64,000 bases of DNA from Streptomyces sp. BA2 (GTDB lineage Bacteria > Actinomycetota > Actinomycetes > Streptomycetales > Streptomycetaceae), in contig NZ_WSRO01000002.1 in NCBI RefSeq assembly GCF_009769735.1, positions 1,054,001-1,118,000 of the forward strand. The letters are read 5' to 3'. How positions within the stretch are numbered: position 1 is the stretch's first letter; every line of letters begins with the position of its first letter. A program made the position numbers and the translations under genes. The notes beneath the pieces are model-generated. The model had not been told where the DNA came from, ran no database searches, and saw only the letters and a program-made list of their open reading frames with translations. Of the stretch, positions 8,382 through 16,951 are shown piece after piece.

Positions 8382-9333
8382 GGGGTGCCTCCAGCACGGC
8401 CGCCGTATGAGGGTGGTGGCAGGCGACCCCGGCCACGGCCTGCGGCACGATCCCGCAGGCCTCGTCCGCTGCGCCACAGCGTGCCGCGAACGCGCATCCG
8501 CTCGGCAGCGCGGAGAGTTCGGGCGGCATGCCGGGGATGGGTGTGAACTCCCGCTCCGGGAGGGCGTTCAGGAGGCCGCGCGCGTAGGGGTGGCGGGGGC
8601 CGGGGGCGCCGAAGAAGTCCTCGGCGTCGGCGAGTTCGACGATGCGGCTCGCGTACATCACGGCGACGCGGTCCGCGATGCGCTCGGCGGCCGCCAGGTC
8701 GTGGGTGATCAGGAGCAGCGCCCTGTCGTCGCCGACGTGCTTGCGCAGCTCGTCCACGGTGCGGTCGACGAGGTCGCGGTCGAGGCCTGTCGTCGGCTCG
8801 TCGGCGAGCAGCAGGGGCGCGTCGCCGATGAGCGCGAGCGCGGTGGCGGCACGTTGGGCAAGGCCGCCGGAGAGCTCGTGCGGGTAGCGGTCGAGGTGCC
8901 CTGAGGGGAACGCGGCGCGCTCGGCGGCGGCCTCGGCGGCCTTGCGCAGCTGCGGGCGGCGCACGTCCGCAAGCTCCCGCAGGGTCTCCTCCAGCTGGGC
9001 GCGGACCGTGCGTACCGGCGTCAGGTGCGCGGCCGGGCTCTGCGGTACGAGTCCGACGCGACGCCCGCGGACCGTGCGGGCCAGGGTGCGCTCGTCGGCG
9101 GACAGGAGGTCCACGTCGCCGATGAGCGCGGACCCGGCCGTCTCCGCGTTCTGCGGAAGCAGCCCGAGCAGCGCGGAGGCGAGCACGGACTTGCCGCAGC
9201 CGCTCTCGCCTACGAGGGCCAGACACTCCCCCGCCGCCAGGTCGAAGTGGGCGTCGGTGACGGCGGAGACGAAGGTGTCGCCGCGCATGCGGAAACGTAC
9301 AGAAAGGCCCTGCACGGACAGCACGGGGGTCAC
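8374..9333 (-). CDS. nikD: Nickel/peptide-type ABC transporter, first ATP-binding protein
   Basis: A 319-aa ABC ATPase with Walker A GESGCGKS, signature LSGGLAQR, Walker B LLLADEPTTGLD and H-loop LITHD. A C-terminal oligopeptide/dipeptide-transporter extension (PSGCAFAARC and further cysteines) is present, as usual in the DppD/NikD/OppD subfamily. The GTG at 9333 forms a 4-bp GTGA overlap with the nikC stop, indicating translational coupling. The Cys-rich tail of this extension binds an Fe-S cluster in some Dpp/Opp systems; whether it does so here is unknown. Confidence 0.82.
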   Translation of the reverse strand: MTPVLSVQGLSVRFRMRGDTFVSAVTDAHFDLAAGECLALVGESGCGKSVLASALLGLLPQNAETAGSALIGDVDLLSADERTLARTVRGRRVGLVPQSPAAHLTPVRTVRAQLEETLRELADVRRPQLRKAAEAAAERAAFPSGHLDRYPHELSGGLAQRAATALALIGDAPLLLADEPTTGLDRDLVDRTVDELRKHVGDDRALLLITHDLAAAERIADRVAVMYASRIVELADAEDFFGAPGPRHPYARGLLNALPEREFTPIPGMPPELSALPSGCAFAARCGAADEACGIVPQAVAGVACHHPHTAAVLEAPRA

Positions 9334-10208
9334 AGCATCAGCTCCGATCGGCGCCGGGGATTGATCCGTTCCCGCCAGGCACCCGCGAGGCCCGCGATCG
9401 CCAGGGTGGGCACGATGATGAACAGGCCGGGGAAGAGCGTCGGCCACCAGTCCCCGGCGAGGAGCGAGCCGCGCGCGCTCTGCACGAGGGTGCCGAGGCT
9501 CGCCTGGTGTGTGGGGAGTCCGAGGCCGAGGAAGGACAGCGCGGACTCGTGCCAGATGGCGTGCGGCACCATCAGGACGGCGGCGAGTCCAGCCTGCGGA
9601 AGCACTCCGGGCAGCAGATGGCGCACTGTCACGCGCATCCGCGAGGCACCCCCGGAGATGGCCGCGTCGACGTACGGACGTGACCTCAGTGAAAGCACCT
9701 CGGCGCGCACGATGCGGGCCGTGGACAGCCAGTGCGTGAGCGCGACCGAGACGACGACGGGCCATACGCCAGGCCGGAACATCGCCACGATGAAGATGCC
9801 GAGCAGCAGGTGCGGGACGGACGAGAAGACGTCCACGAGCCGCATCACGACCCGGTCGACCCAGCCGCCCGACGCGGCGGCGAGCGCACCCACCGCCGTG
9901 CCGATGACGGTGGCGACGACGGCCGCCACCACACCCACGAGGAGTGAGACCCGCAGCCCGTACACGCACCGCAGGAGCAGATCGCGTCCTACGTCGTCGG
10001 TGCCGAAGGGGTGGTCCCAGGACGGCGGCTGGAGCTTGGCGGCGAGGTCCACGGCCTGTTCGTCGAGGTTCACGAGCGGCGGTACGACGAGGACGGCGAG
10101 AACGACCGCCGCGACGATCACCGCCGAGGAACGGACCCGCCACACGCGCGTGGAGCGGCTTTTGGAGGCGCTCCCGAGGGAGGCACGCCAAGTCGTCGTC
10201 TCAGCCAT
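9330..10208 (-). CDS. nikC: Nickel/peptide-type ABC transporter permease (NikC/DppC-like)
   Basis: A 292-aa inner-membrane permease. It has one N-terminal TM (about residues 29-45), the DppC/NikC landmark HPFGTDDVGRDLL, then a BPD_transp_1 core of about five TMs. The EAA-like coupling loop (YVDAAISGGASRMRVTVRHLLP) and the conserved ESALSFLGLGLP follow. It overlaps nikB by 8 bp and nikD by 4 bp. With NikB it forms the transmembrane channel. Confidence 0.84.
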   Translation of the reverse strand: MAETTTWRASLGSASKSRSTRVWRVRSSAVIVAAVVLAVLVVPPLVNLDEQAVDLAAKLQPPSWDHPFGTDDVGRDLLLRCVYGLRVSLLVGVVAAVVATVIGTAVGALAAASGGWVDRVVMRLVDVFSSVPHLLLGIFIVAMFRPGVWPVVVSVALTHWLSTARIVRAEVLSLRSRPYVDAAISGGASRMRVTVRHLLPGVLPQAGLAAVLMVPHAIWHESALSFLGLGLPTHQASLGTLVQSARGSLLAGDWWPTLFPGLFIIVPTLAIAGLAGAWRERINPRRRSELML

Positions 10209-11202
10209 CGAATCCCACCCTCGGGTCGGCGAGGCCGTACAGCAGGTCGGCCAGGAGGTTGCCCAGGAGCACCGCGGCCGTGGCGAGGACGGTGAGCGCG
10301 GCCAGCAGCGGGAAGTCCACGGCGGTCGCCGCCGACACGGTGGCCGCCGCGATGCCGGGCCAGCTGAAGACGGTCTCCACCATGAGCGCCCCGGTGATCA
10401 GTTCGGGCACGCGGGAGCCGATCAGCGTGAGCACCGGCAGCATGCCCGAGCGCAGGGCGTGCCCGAGCAGGACGGTGCGTTCGGCGAGGCCACGCGCGCG
10501 TGCGCCACGGACGGGGTCGTCGCCCAGTGCGTCGCCGACCCCTTGGCGTACGTAGAGCACGAACCACGGAAGCTGCGAGATCGCCAGGACGGCGGCGGGC
10601 AGCACGAGGTGGCTCGCGACCTGCCCGGCGGTCACGGCCGAGCTCGCGGTGTCCGTGAGCCCGCCCGATGGCAGCACCCCGAGCTTCAGGGCGAACAGCC
10701 AGACAGCGAGGAGGCCGATCCAGAACGGCGGGGCGGCTTCGAGCGTGTACGCGAGCGAGGTCACGGCACGGTCGAGCCAGCCGCCGGGGCGGCGCGCGGC
10801 GAGGACGCCGAGCGCGGTGCCGACGAGGATCGCGAGCAGGAACGCGGTGGCGGCGAGCAGCACGGACCAGCCGATGCGCTCACCGATGACGTCCGAGACG
10901 GGCTGGCGCAGGGTGCTCGAATCCCCGAGGTCGCCGTGCACGGCCGACGTCAGCCAGTCCCACCAGCGCTGCACGAGCGGCTGGTCGACGCCGAGGTTGC
11001 GACGCAGCTGGTCGAGGTTCTCCTGCGACGCGGTGAGGCCCGCCGTGCCCGCGTACGCCTTGACGGGGTCGAAGGGGGACGCGGCGGCGATCGCGAAGAC
11101 GCCGAAGGTCACGGCGAGCAGGACCGGGACGGCGAACAGGGCCCGCCGTCCCGTCATGCGCGCCATCGGCCCCCAGGGGAGCTTTTGGAGCGCGGACTTC
11201 AC
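10201..11202 (-). CDS. nikB: Nickel/peptide-type ABC transporter permease (NikB/DppB-like)
   Basis: A 333-aa permease of the DppB/NikB type. It has an N-terminal TM (FAVPVLLAVTFGVFAI), a periplasmic-type loop with LGVDQPLVQRWWDWL, the EAAPPFWIGLLAVWLF segment, an EAA coupling loop and the terminal VETVFSWPGIA motif. The GTG start at 11202 overlaps the nikA stop in a GTGA; an upstream in-frame ATG at 11235 would overlap nikA further and lacks a better ribosome site. It sits second in the operon, directly after the binding protein. Confidence 0.84.
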   Translation of the reverse strand: MKSALQKLPWGPMARMTGRRALFAVPVLLAVTFGVFAIAAASPFDPVKAYAGTAGLTASQENLDQLRRNLGVDQPLVQRWWDWLTSAVHGDLGDSSTLRQPVSDVIGERIGWSVLLAATAFLLAILVGTALGVLAARRPGGWLDRAVTSLAYTLEAAPPFWIGLLAVWLFALKLGVLPSGGLTDTASSAVTAGQVASHLVLPAAVLAISQLPWFVLYVRQGVGDALGDDPVRGARARGLAERTVLLGHALRSGMLPVLTLIGSRVPELITGALMVETVFSWPGIAAATVSAATAVDFPLLAALTVLATAAVLLGNLLADLLYGLADPRVGFDG

Positions 11203-12794
11203 TGCTTCGGCTGCCAGTCCTCGACGTTCCACCACGGGCCCGACGCGAGGCCGTGGTCGTGCGGCTCGGTCTGGGTGGTCAGGTCACCGAAGCGCTTGTC
11301 GACGACGTAGAGGTGGTCGATGTGGGTGAGGAAGGTGTAGCCCGGGTTCTTCACCAGCTCGCGCTGGATGGTGTCGTACGCGGCCTGCCGCTTGGCGTGG
11401 TCGCCGCTCTCGCGGGCCTCGTCGAGCGCCTTGTCGACCTTGGGGTTGTCGTAGTGGGCCATGTTGTTGAAGCCGTCACCGGCGAGGGAGGACTTCAGGA
11501 GCGTGTACTGGTCGAAGTCCGGGTCGGCCGGGGAGCCGCCGCCCGCCAGGACCGCGTCCTTGGGCATGCGCGGCTCGATGACCTCCCACGTACCTGCCTG
11601 CACCTCCACCTTGATGCCGAGCTTCTTGGCGTCGGATGCGTAGGCGAGGGCGTGGTCCTGGCGGAGCTTGTCGCCGGAGAGGTACCAGAGCGGGAACGTC
11701 GCCTGGACGCCGTCCTTCTCGCGGATGCCGTCCTTGCCCGGCTTCCAGCCCGCCTTGTCGAGGATCTTCTTGGCGGCAGCAAGGTCGTGCTTGCGCTCAG
11801 TCCCCTTCGTGAACCAGGGGCTGTCGGTCGGGACGGGCCCGTAGGCCTCCTTGCCCGCGCCGTCCAGGATCGAGTCGACCATGGCCTTGCGGTCCACGCC
11901 GGTGTCGAGAGCGCGCCGGATGCCGGTGTCGCCCGTGACCTTGTTGCCGGTGGGCAGGGTCACCACGCGGTAGTCGAAGGTCTTGGCGGCGTACGACTTC
12001 TTGTTGCCGTCACTCTCGTACTTCTTCGCGAGGTTGGGAGGCAGGATCGCGCCGTCGAGCTCACCGGCGTCGAGCCGGGTGGCGCGGATGTCGTCGTCCT
12101 TGATGATCGCCATGGTGAAGTTCTTGACCTTCGGTGCGCCGCCCCAGTACCCGGGGTTGGCCTTGAAGGTGAGCTTCTCGCCCTTGGACCACTTCACGAG
12201 CTTGTACGGGCCCGTGCCGACCGGCTTGGTGGTGAACTGGCCGGTGTTCACGTCCTGCTTGCCGGCTATGTGCTCGGGCGCGATCGGCAGGACGGTGCGC
12301 TCGGCGAACGGCGCGTAGGGGTACTTGAGGTGGAAGACGACGGTGTCGTCGCCCTTCGCCTCGACGTCTCTGACGGCGTCGAGCTCGGTCTTGGCGGCGT
12401 TGTTGGTCTTCTTGTCGAGGATCGTCTCGTACGTGAAGACGACGTCCTTGGACGTGAAGGGCTTGCCGTCGCTGAACTTGACGCCCTTGCGCAGTTTGAA
12501 CGTGTACGTCTTGCCGTCGTCGCCGACCTTGGGCAGCTCGGCCGCGAGTGCGGGCTTGAGCTTCATCTCGGCGTCGTGCGTGAGCAGACCGTCGAAGATC
12601 TTGGAGTTGCCGTCCTTGCCGTAGCCGAGGAGCGGGCTCAGGGTGTCCGGTTCGTAGGCGATGCCGACGACCGCGGAGTCCTTGGCGCCGCCCGCGTTCT
12701 TGCCGTCGCCCGGCGCCGAACAGGCCGATGCGGCGACCGCCAGTGAGGCGGCCGCCGCTACCGCGCCCGTACCCCGTATCGATCGGGCCCTCAT
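11199..12794 (-). CDS. nikA: Nickel/peptide-type ABC transporter substrate-binding lipoprotein
   Basis: A 531-aa SBP_bac_5 family protein. The N-terminus is a lipoprotein signal with lipobox VAASAC, so it is membrane-anchored outside the cell. The family fold is evident from GIAYEPDTLSPLLGY, the PVGTGPYKLVKW motif near residue 195, and a C-terminal domain ending in THIDHLYVVD and EPHDHG (histidine-rich, a plausible ligand-facing strip). The ATG at 12794 has AGGGG 8 nt upstream. A Nur-box-like dyad covers the predicted promoter. In S. coelicolor the Fur-family regulator Nur represses a nikABCDE operon when nickel is plentiful; that precedent drives the name. Peptide import remains the alternative. 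Confidence 0.78.
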   Translation of the reverse strand: MRARSIRGTGAVAAAASLAVAASACSAPGDGKNAGGAKDSAVVGIAYEPDTLSPLLGYGKDGNSKIFDGLLTHDAEMKLKPALAAELPKVGDDGKTYTFKLRKGVKFSDGKPFTSKDVVFTYETILDKKTNNAAKTELDAVRDVEAKGDDTVVFHLKYPYAPFAERTVLPIAPEHIAGKQDVNTGQFTTKPVGTGPYKLVKWSKGEKLTFKANPGYWGGAPKVKNFTMAIIKDDDIRATRLDAGELDGAILPPNLAKKYESDGNKKSYAAKTFDYRVVTLPTGNKVTGDTGIRRALDTGVDRKAMVDSILDGAGKEAYGPVPTDSPWFTKGTERKHDLAAAKKILDKAGWKPGKDGIREKDGVQATFPLWYLSGDKLRQDHALAYASDAKKLGIKVEVQAGTWEVIEPRMPKDAVLAGGGSPADPDFDQYTLLKSSLAGDGFNNMAHYDNPKVDKALDEARESGDHAKRQAAYDTIQRELVKNPGYTFLTHIDHLYVVDKRFGDLTTQTEPHDHGLASGPWWNVEDWQPKQ

Positions 12795-12824
12795 GCTCCA
12801 CACCCCTACTGAAGATCAAACGTT

Positions 12825-12843
12825 ATTGCGAACGGGTCGCAAT
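12825..12843. promoter_or_regulatory. Candidate Nur box (nickel-responsive Fur-family operator) upstream of nikA
   Basis: A perfect 7-bp inverted repeat with a 5-bp spacer: ATTGCGA (12825-12831), ACGGG, TCGCAAT (12837-12843). The TTGC-N9-GCAA geometry fits the Nur box as I recall it (TTGCaa-N5-ttGCAA). It overlaps the proposed -10 element and start point of nikA, the right place for repression. Nur itself is not encoded in this window. Confidence 0.68.
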
Positions 12844-12870
12844 TATGCCTCATGTAATGGGTGGGTAAAT
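12842..12870 (-). promoter_or_regulatory. Predicted nikA promoter
   Basis: Read on the reverse strand: -35 ATTTAC (12870-12865), a 17-bp spacer, -10 CATAAT (12847-12842). The -10 is good and the -35 weak. The implied start near 12835 falls inside the 19-bp dyad at 12825-12843. Confidence 0.45.
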
Positions 12871-12920
12871 CGTGCGGGCCGTACCAAGTGGATCACAGTG
12901 TCCGGGGCCGACGGCCGGGG

Positions 12921-14048
12921 TCAGGGAGCCGGCAGATTCACGCGTGCGGCCAGCTCCTCCCGGTGCCGCCCCACCGTGCCGAGCGCGATCGAGTCGGCCT
13001 TGGCCCGCTTCAGGTAGAGATGGACGGGGTGCTCCCACGTCATGCCGATGCCGCCGTGCAGCTGGAGCGCCTCCTCGGCGATGTGCACCGTGGCGGGTGA
13101 CGCGTAGGCCTGCGCGAGAGCCGCCGCGACATCGGCGTCCTCGCTACCGGCGGCGAGGGTGTCCGCGGCGTTGCGGGCGGCGGCGCGGATGTTCACGACC
13201 TCCAGCCAGAGCTGGGCGAGGCGGTGCTTGAGCGCCTGGAAGGAGCCGACGGGCCGGTTGAACTGGTGCCGTTCCTTCGTGTACCGGACAGTCTCCGTCA
13301 AACACCAGTCGGCGAGGCCCAGTTGCTCGGACGCCAGGAGCCCCGCCCCCGCCCGCAGACCACGCCGTACAGCGGGTCCGGATTCTGGACCGACCGCACG
13401 CGCGCGTGCCCCCTCGAAGCTGACCGTGGCGAGCGGCCGCGTCTGGTCGAGCGAGGTCTGCGGCACGGCGGTCACGCCGGTGTCTTCCGCGTCCACCGCG
13501 TACAGCCCCGCACCCGTCGGGACGAGGAACACATCGGCGGCGACCGCGTCGGCGACACCGGTGACGCTGCCGTGCAGGGCACCGTCCTCCGCGCGTACGT
13601 CGGGCAGCACGCCGCCCGGAGCGGTGACGTGCGGCACGGCGAGCACGCCGACCTTGCGTCCCGAGGCGAGCGCGCCGATGAGTTCCCTGGCCGCGTCACT
13701 GTCGCAGGCCAGCAGCGTCTCGGTCGCGATGACGGCACTGGTCAGATAGGGCACGGGCGCCACCGCTCGGCCCAGCTCCTCAAGGACGACGGCGGCTTCG
13801 CGGTGCGTGGCACCCTGGCCGCCGAGTTCCTCGGGCACGAGCAGGCCCGCGAGGCCCATGCCGTCCGTGAGCGCCTTCCACAGGTCGCGGTCGTGCGGCT
13901 CGGCGGACTCGGTGCGGGCGAGCACGGCGGTGGCGTCGCAGTGGTCGGCGAGGAGGCCGCGCACGACCGAGCGCAGCGCCTCTTCCTCTTCGGAGTACAG
14001 CAGGTCGCGCGGCGGGGGCTGCGGGATCTGGGTGGTCTGCGTACTCAT
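12921..14048 (-). CDS. Acyl-CoA dehydrogenase, smaller partner of an adjacent pair
   Basis: A 375-aa FAD-dependent acyl-CoA dehydrogenase homologue with the N-terminal helical domain (PEELGGQGATHREA), a middle beta domain and the C-terminal helical domain (YTKERHQFNRPVGSFQALKH, then LQLHGGIGMTWEHPVHLYLKRA). It overlaps the next dehydrogenase (14045-15226) by 4 bp. In actinobacteria such adjacent pairs often encode alpha2-beta2 enzymes in which the subunits share the FAD and catalytic sites, as in steroid side-chain FadE pairs; I infer the same here. The substrate is an acyl-CoA of unknown chain. It is the last gene of the operon MDR-dehydrogenase-dehydrogenase. Confidence 0.85.
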   Translation of the reverse strand: MSTQTTQIPQPPPRDLLYSEEEEALRSVVRGLLADHCDATAVLARTESAEPHDRDLWKALTDGMGLAGLLVPEELGGQGATHREAAVVLEELGRAVAPVPYLTSAVIATETLLACDSDAARELIGALASGRKVGVLAVPHVTAPGGVLPDVRAEDGALHGSVTGVADAVAADVFLVPTGAGLYAVDAEDTGVTAVPQTSLDQTRPLATVSFEGARARAVGPESGPAVRRGLRAGAGLLASEQLGLADWCLTETVRYTKERHQFNRPVGSFQALKHRLAQLWLEVVNIRAAARNAADTLAAGSEDADVAAALAQAYASPATVHIAEEALQLHGGIGMTWEHPVHLYLKRAKADSIALGTVGRHREELAARVNLPAP

Positions 14049-15226
14049 CGGGCGAGGTCCTTCCAGGCGACGTCCTTGTCGGTGCGCGGCTCGGAGGGCA
14101 GTCCGAGTACGCGCTCGGCGACGATGTTGAGCAGCACTTCGTTCGTGCCGCCCTCGATGCTGTTGCCCTTGGCGCGCAGATAGCGGTAGCCCGCGTCACG
14201 GCCGACGAAGTCGACGGTCGCGGGCCGCCGCATCGTCCAGTCCTCGTACAACAGACCTTCCCCGCCCAGGAGTTCCACCTCCAGGCCGCTGATCTCCTGG
14301 TTGAGGCGGGCGAACCCGAGCTTCATGCCCGAGCCCTCGGGCCCCGGCTGTCCCGCGACGAGCTGCTGGCGCAGGCGCTCCCCGGTGAGCCGGGCGATCT
14401 CGGCCTCGACCCACAGCTTGAGCAGCCGCTGATGCAGATCGTGCGTGCGCAGCTCGGGGCGATCCCGCCACGCCTCGGCGACCAGGCCGATCATGCCTCC
14501 CTCGCGCGGGATGCGGGCACCGCCGATGGACACGCGCTCGTTCATGAGGGTGGTCTGCGCGACCTTCCAGCCGTCGCCGATCTCACCGAGGCGGTGCGCG
14601 TCCGGGATACGTACGTCGGTGAGGAAGACCTCGTTGAACTCGGCCTCGCCGGTGATCTGCCGCAACGGCCGTACCTCGACGCCCGGATCGGTCATGTCGC
14701 AGACGAAGTACGTGATGCCGCGGTGCTTGGGCACCTCCGGGTCGGTGCGGGCGATGAGGATGGCCCAGCGGGCGGCGTGCGCTCCGGAGGTCCACACCTT
14801 CTGCCCGTTGACCACCCAGGTGTCGCCGTCACGGACCGCGCGCGTGCCCAGGGCGGCGAGGTCGGAGCCGGCACCCGGCTCGCTGAAGAGCTGGCACCAC
14901 ACCTCGTCGCCGACCCACAGCGGCCGCAGGAAGCTCCGCTTCTGCTCCTCGGTGCCGAAGCGCAGGATGGTCGGCGCGGCCATGCCGAGGCCGATGCCGA
15001 TGCGGCGCGGTTCGTTGTCGGGCGCGCCCGCGGCCTCCAACTCGGCGTCCACGACGGCCTGCAGGGACCGCGGAGCGCCGAGCCCGCCGAGCCCCTCCGG
15101 GTAGTGCACCCAGGCGAGTCCGGCGTCGAAGCGGGCCTTGAGGAAGGCCGCGCGTTCCGTCGCCGCCGGTGGGTGCGCGGCGAGGAACTCCTGGGTGCGG
15201 CGGCGCAGTTCGGCGGCGTCCGTCAT
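14045..15226 (-). CDS. Acyl-CoA dehydrogenase, larger partner of an adjacent pair
   Basis: A 393-aa acyl-CoA dehydrogenase. Landmarks are QLFSEPGAGSDLA (substrate/FAD loop near residue 125), GQKVWTSGAHAARWAILIART and the C-terminal GNSIEGGTNEVLLNIVAERVLGLP. It lacks the usual YEGTNEI tyrosine but keeps E-G-G-T-N-E. Start and stop codons overlap both neighbours by 4 bp (ATGA), a sign of translational coupling. The ATG at 15226 was chosen over an upstream frame inside the MDR gene. It probably forms a heterotetramer with the neighbouring 375-aa paralogue. Confidence 0.87.
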   Translation of the reverse strand: MTDAAELRRRTQEFLAAHPPAATERAAFLKARFDAGLAWVHYPEGLGGLGAPRSLQAVVDAELEAAGAPDNEPRRIGIGLGMAAPTILRFGTEEQKRSFLRPLWVGDEVWCQLFSEPGAGSDLAALGTRAVRDGDTWVVNGQKVWTSGAHAARWAILIARTDPEVPKHRGITYFVCDMTDPGVEVRPLRQITGEAEFNEVFLTDVRIPDAHRLGEIGDGWKVAQTTLMNERVSIGGARIPREGGMIGLVAEAWRDRPELRTHDLHQRLLKLWVEAEIARLTGERLRQQLVAGQPGPEGSGMKLGFARLNQEISGLEVELLGGEGLLYEDWTMRRPATVDFVGRDAGYRYLRAKGNSIEGGTNEVLLNIVAERVLGLPSEPRTDKDVAWKDLAR

Positions 15227-16191
15227 ACGTCGACTCCCTCGGGGACCACGGCGACCCGCCCCGTGGTGACGCCGTCGGCGACGCGCTGGACGGCGGCGGG
15301 CGCCTCGCTCAGCGGGACGCGCTCGCTGATGAGCGGCTTGATCGCGCCCTTGGCCGCGAGCTGGGTGAGCTCCTCGTGGCAGCGCAGGACCGCCTGCGGG
15401 TCCTTGGTGTTGTAGAGGCCCCAGTGCAGGCCGAGGACCGCGTAGTTCTTCACCAGGGCGTGGTTGAGCGCGGGCGTCGGGATGACACCGCTCGCGAAGC
15501 CGACGACGATGATCCGCCCCTCGAAGGCGACGCACTTCGTGGACTGCGTGTACGCGTCGCCGCCCACGGGGTCGTAGACGACATCGGCGCCACGGCCGCC
15601 GGTGGCTTCCTTGACCGCGCCGATCACGTTCTCCGTACGCCGGTCGATGACGACATCGCAGCCGAGCTCACGCGCGACCTCGGCCTTCGCGGCGCCGCCG
15701 ACGACGCCGATGACCTTGGCGCCCGCCGCCTTGCCGAGCTGGACGGCCGCGCTGCCGACTCCCCCGGCGGCCGCGTGCACCAGAAGGGTCTCGCCCTCCT
15801 GGAGGTGCGCGCGGCGGTGCAGGCCGAACCAGCCCGTCTGGTAGCCGATGTGCAGCGCGGCGGCCTCTGCGTCGTCCAGGGCCTCGGGCGCGGGCAGCAC
15901 GGCCGCCGCGTCCGCGATCGCGTACTCGGCGAAACCCCCGTACGGAAGAGCGGGGTTGGCGATCACGCGCCGCCCGTCCTCGGTCTCGCCGCAGATCTCC
16001 ACGCCGGGAGTGAACGGCAGCGGGGGTGTGACCTGGTACTGCCCGCGGCAGAGCAGGGCGTCGGGGAAGTTGATGTTGGCTGCGCGGACCTTGAGGAGCA
16101 GCTGTCCGTCGCCGGGCACCGGCCGGTCCACGTCTTCGAGGCGCATCACCGCGCTCGGCTCGCCGTTCTGGTGCACTTGCCATGCCTGCAT
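15223..16191 (-). CDS. NADPH:quinone oxidoreductase-like medium-chain dehydrogenase (zinc-free MDR)
   Basis: A 322-aa MDR-superfamily oxidoreductase. The N-terminal GroES-like domain has PFTPGVEICGE. The Rossmann motif is HAAAGGVGSAAVQLGKAAGAKV at about residues 138-159, followed by DVVYDPVGG. It lacks the cysteine clusters of zinc alcohol dehydrogenases. It begins the operon with the two acyl-CoA dehydrogenases, so it may act on enoyl-CoA or quinone-type acceptors in the same pathway; this is inference. The ATG at 16191 was chosen because the 50 extra residues of the longer frame are non-conserved and would span the operator-like palindrome at 16238-16249. Confidence 0.83.
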   Translation of the reverse strand: MQAWQVHQNGEPSAVMRLEDVDRPVPGDGQLLLKVRAANINFPDALLCRGQYQVTPPLPFTPGVEICGETEDGRRVIANPALPYGGFAEYAIADAAAVLPAPEALDDAEAAALHIGYQTGWFGLHRRAHLQEGETLLVHAAAGGVGSAAVQLGKAAGAKVIGVVGGAAKAEVARELGCDVVIDRRTENVIGAVKEATGGRGADVVYDPVGGDAYTQSTKCVAFEGRIIVVGFASGVIPTPALNHALVKNYAVLGLHWGLYNTKDPQAVLRCHEELTQLAAKGAIKPLISERVPLSEAPAAVQRVADGVTTGRVAVVPEGVDV

Positions 16192-16237
16192 GCGGGGCCT
16201 CCACGGGGCTTTCGTAGACCAAGCTCCGTCGCATACT

Positions 16238-16249
16238 AAGCGGTCGCTT
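16238..16249. promoter_or_regulatory. Operator-like inverted repeat upstream of the acyl-CoA dehydrogenase operon
   Basis: AAGCG-GT-CGCTT, a perfect 5-bp inverted repeat about 47 bp before the MDR start codon. Size and position fit a TetR-type operator, a class common before fatty-acid and steroid catabolic operons of actinobacteria. No TetR gene is adjacent. Confidence 0.4.
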
Positions 16250-16285
16250 GCAGCCAGGGGAACCGTCTCGTCAGTCCGTTTTGCG

Positions 16286-16945
16286 CTACTCCCCTCTGGG
16301 CTTCCGCTGAGACGGCCGCGCCCGTACGTGCATCCGCTCACCCTGCGGCCCGAACAGGCTGAGGAATTCCGCGGGCCCCTCCCCGGTGGACCCGAACCAG
16401 TGCGGGAGGCGCGTGTCGAACTCCGCGGCCTCGCCGGCCGTGAGGACCACGTCGTGATCGGCGAGCACGAGCCGCAGCCGCCCGGACAGGACGTACAGCC
16501 ACTCGTACCCCTCGTGGGTCTGCGGGTCGGGCTGGACGGACCGGGAGGGCTCGAACACCTTGTACGCCTGGAGGCCGCCGGGCTGGCGGGTCAGCGGGAC
16601 CATCGTGCGGCCGTGCCGGACGATCGGCTTGGCCCGCACCCTCGGGTCGCCGACGGGCGGGGCGCCGACCAGTTCGTCCAGGGGGACCTGGTGGGCACGG
16701 GCGATGGGGAGCAGGAGTTCGAGGCTGGGCTTGCGGTTGCCGGACTCCAGGCGGGAGAGGGTGCTCACGGAGATGCCGGTGGCGGCGGCGAGGCCCGCGA
16801 GCGTCGCACCGCGCTCCTTGCGGATCCTGCGCAGGCGGGGGCCGACCTCGGCAAGGACTCCGTCCAGATTCGCGCCGTCGTCGTCGCCCTCCGCCGCGTC
16901 GGCCGCCTTGCTCGCTGCCCTGTTCTCTGTCCTGTTCTCCGCCAT
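16286..16945 (-). CDS. XRE-family transcriptional regulator with C-terminal cupin sensor domain
   Basis: A 219-aa regulator. A 30-residue acidic/alanine leader precedes a Cro/C1-type HTH (residues about 35-92: LRRIRKERGATLAGLAAATGISVSTLSRLE). A cupin domain follows at about residues 140-210 (EWLYVLSGRLRLVL, FDTRLPHWFGSTG). This design, as in PuuR/SutR-like regulators, couples small-molecule binding to DNA binding. It is divergent from the SDR gene at 17055 and upstream of the acyl-CoA operon, so either could be its target. A TTGACA box and spacing place the transcript start at or next to the ATG, suggesting a leaderless mRNA. Confidence 0.87.
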   Translation of the reverse strand: MAENRTENRAASKAADAAEGDDDGANLDGVLAEVGPRLRRIRKERGATLAGLAAATGISVSTLSRLESGNRKPSLELLLPIARAHQVPLDELVGAPPVGDPRVRAKPIVRHGRTMVPLTRQPGGLQAYKVFEPSRSVQPDPQTHEGYEWLYVLSGRLRLVLADHDVVLTAGEAAEFDTRLPHWFGSTGEGPAEFLSLFGPQGERMHVRARPSQRKPRGE

Positions 16946-16951
16946 GCGTCA

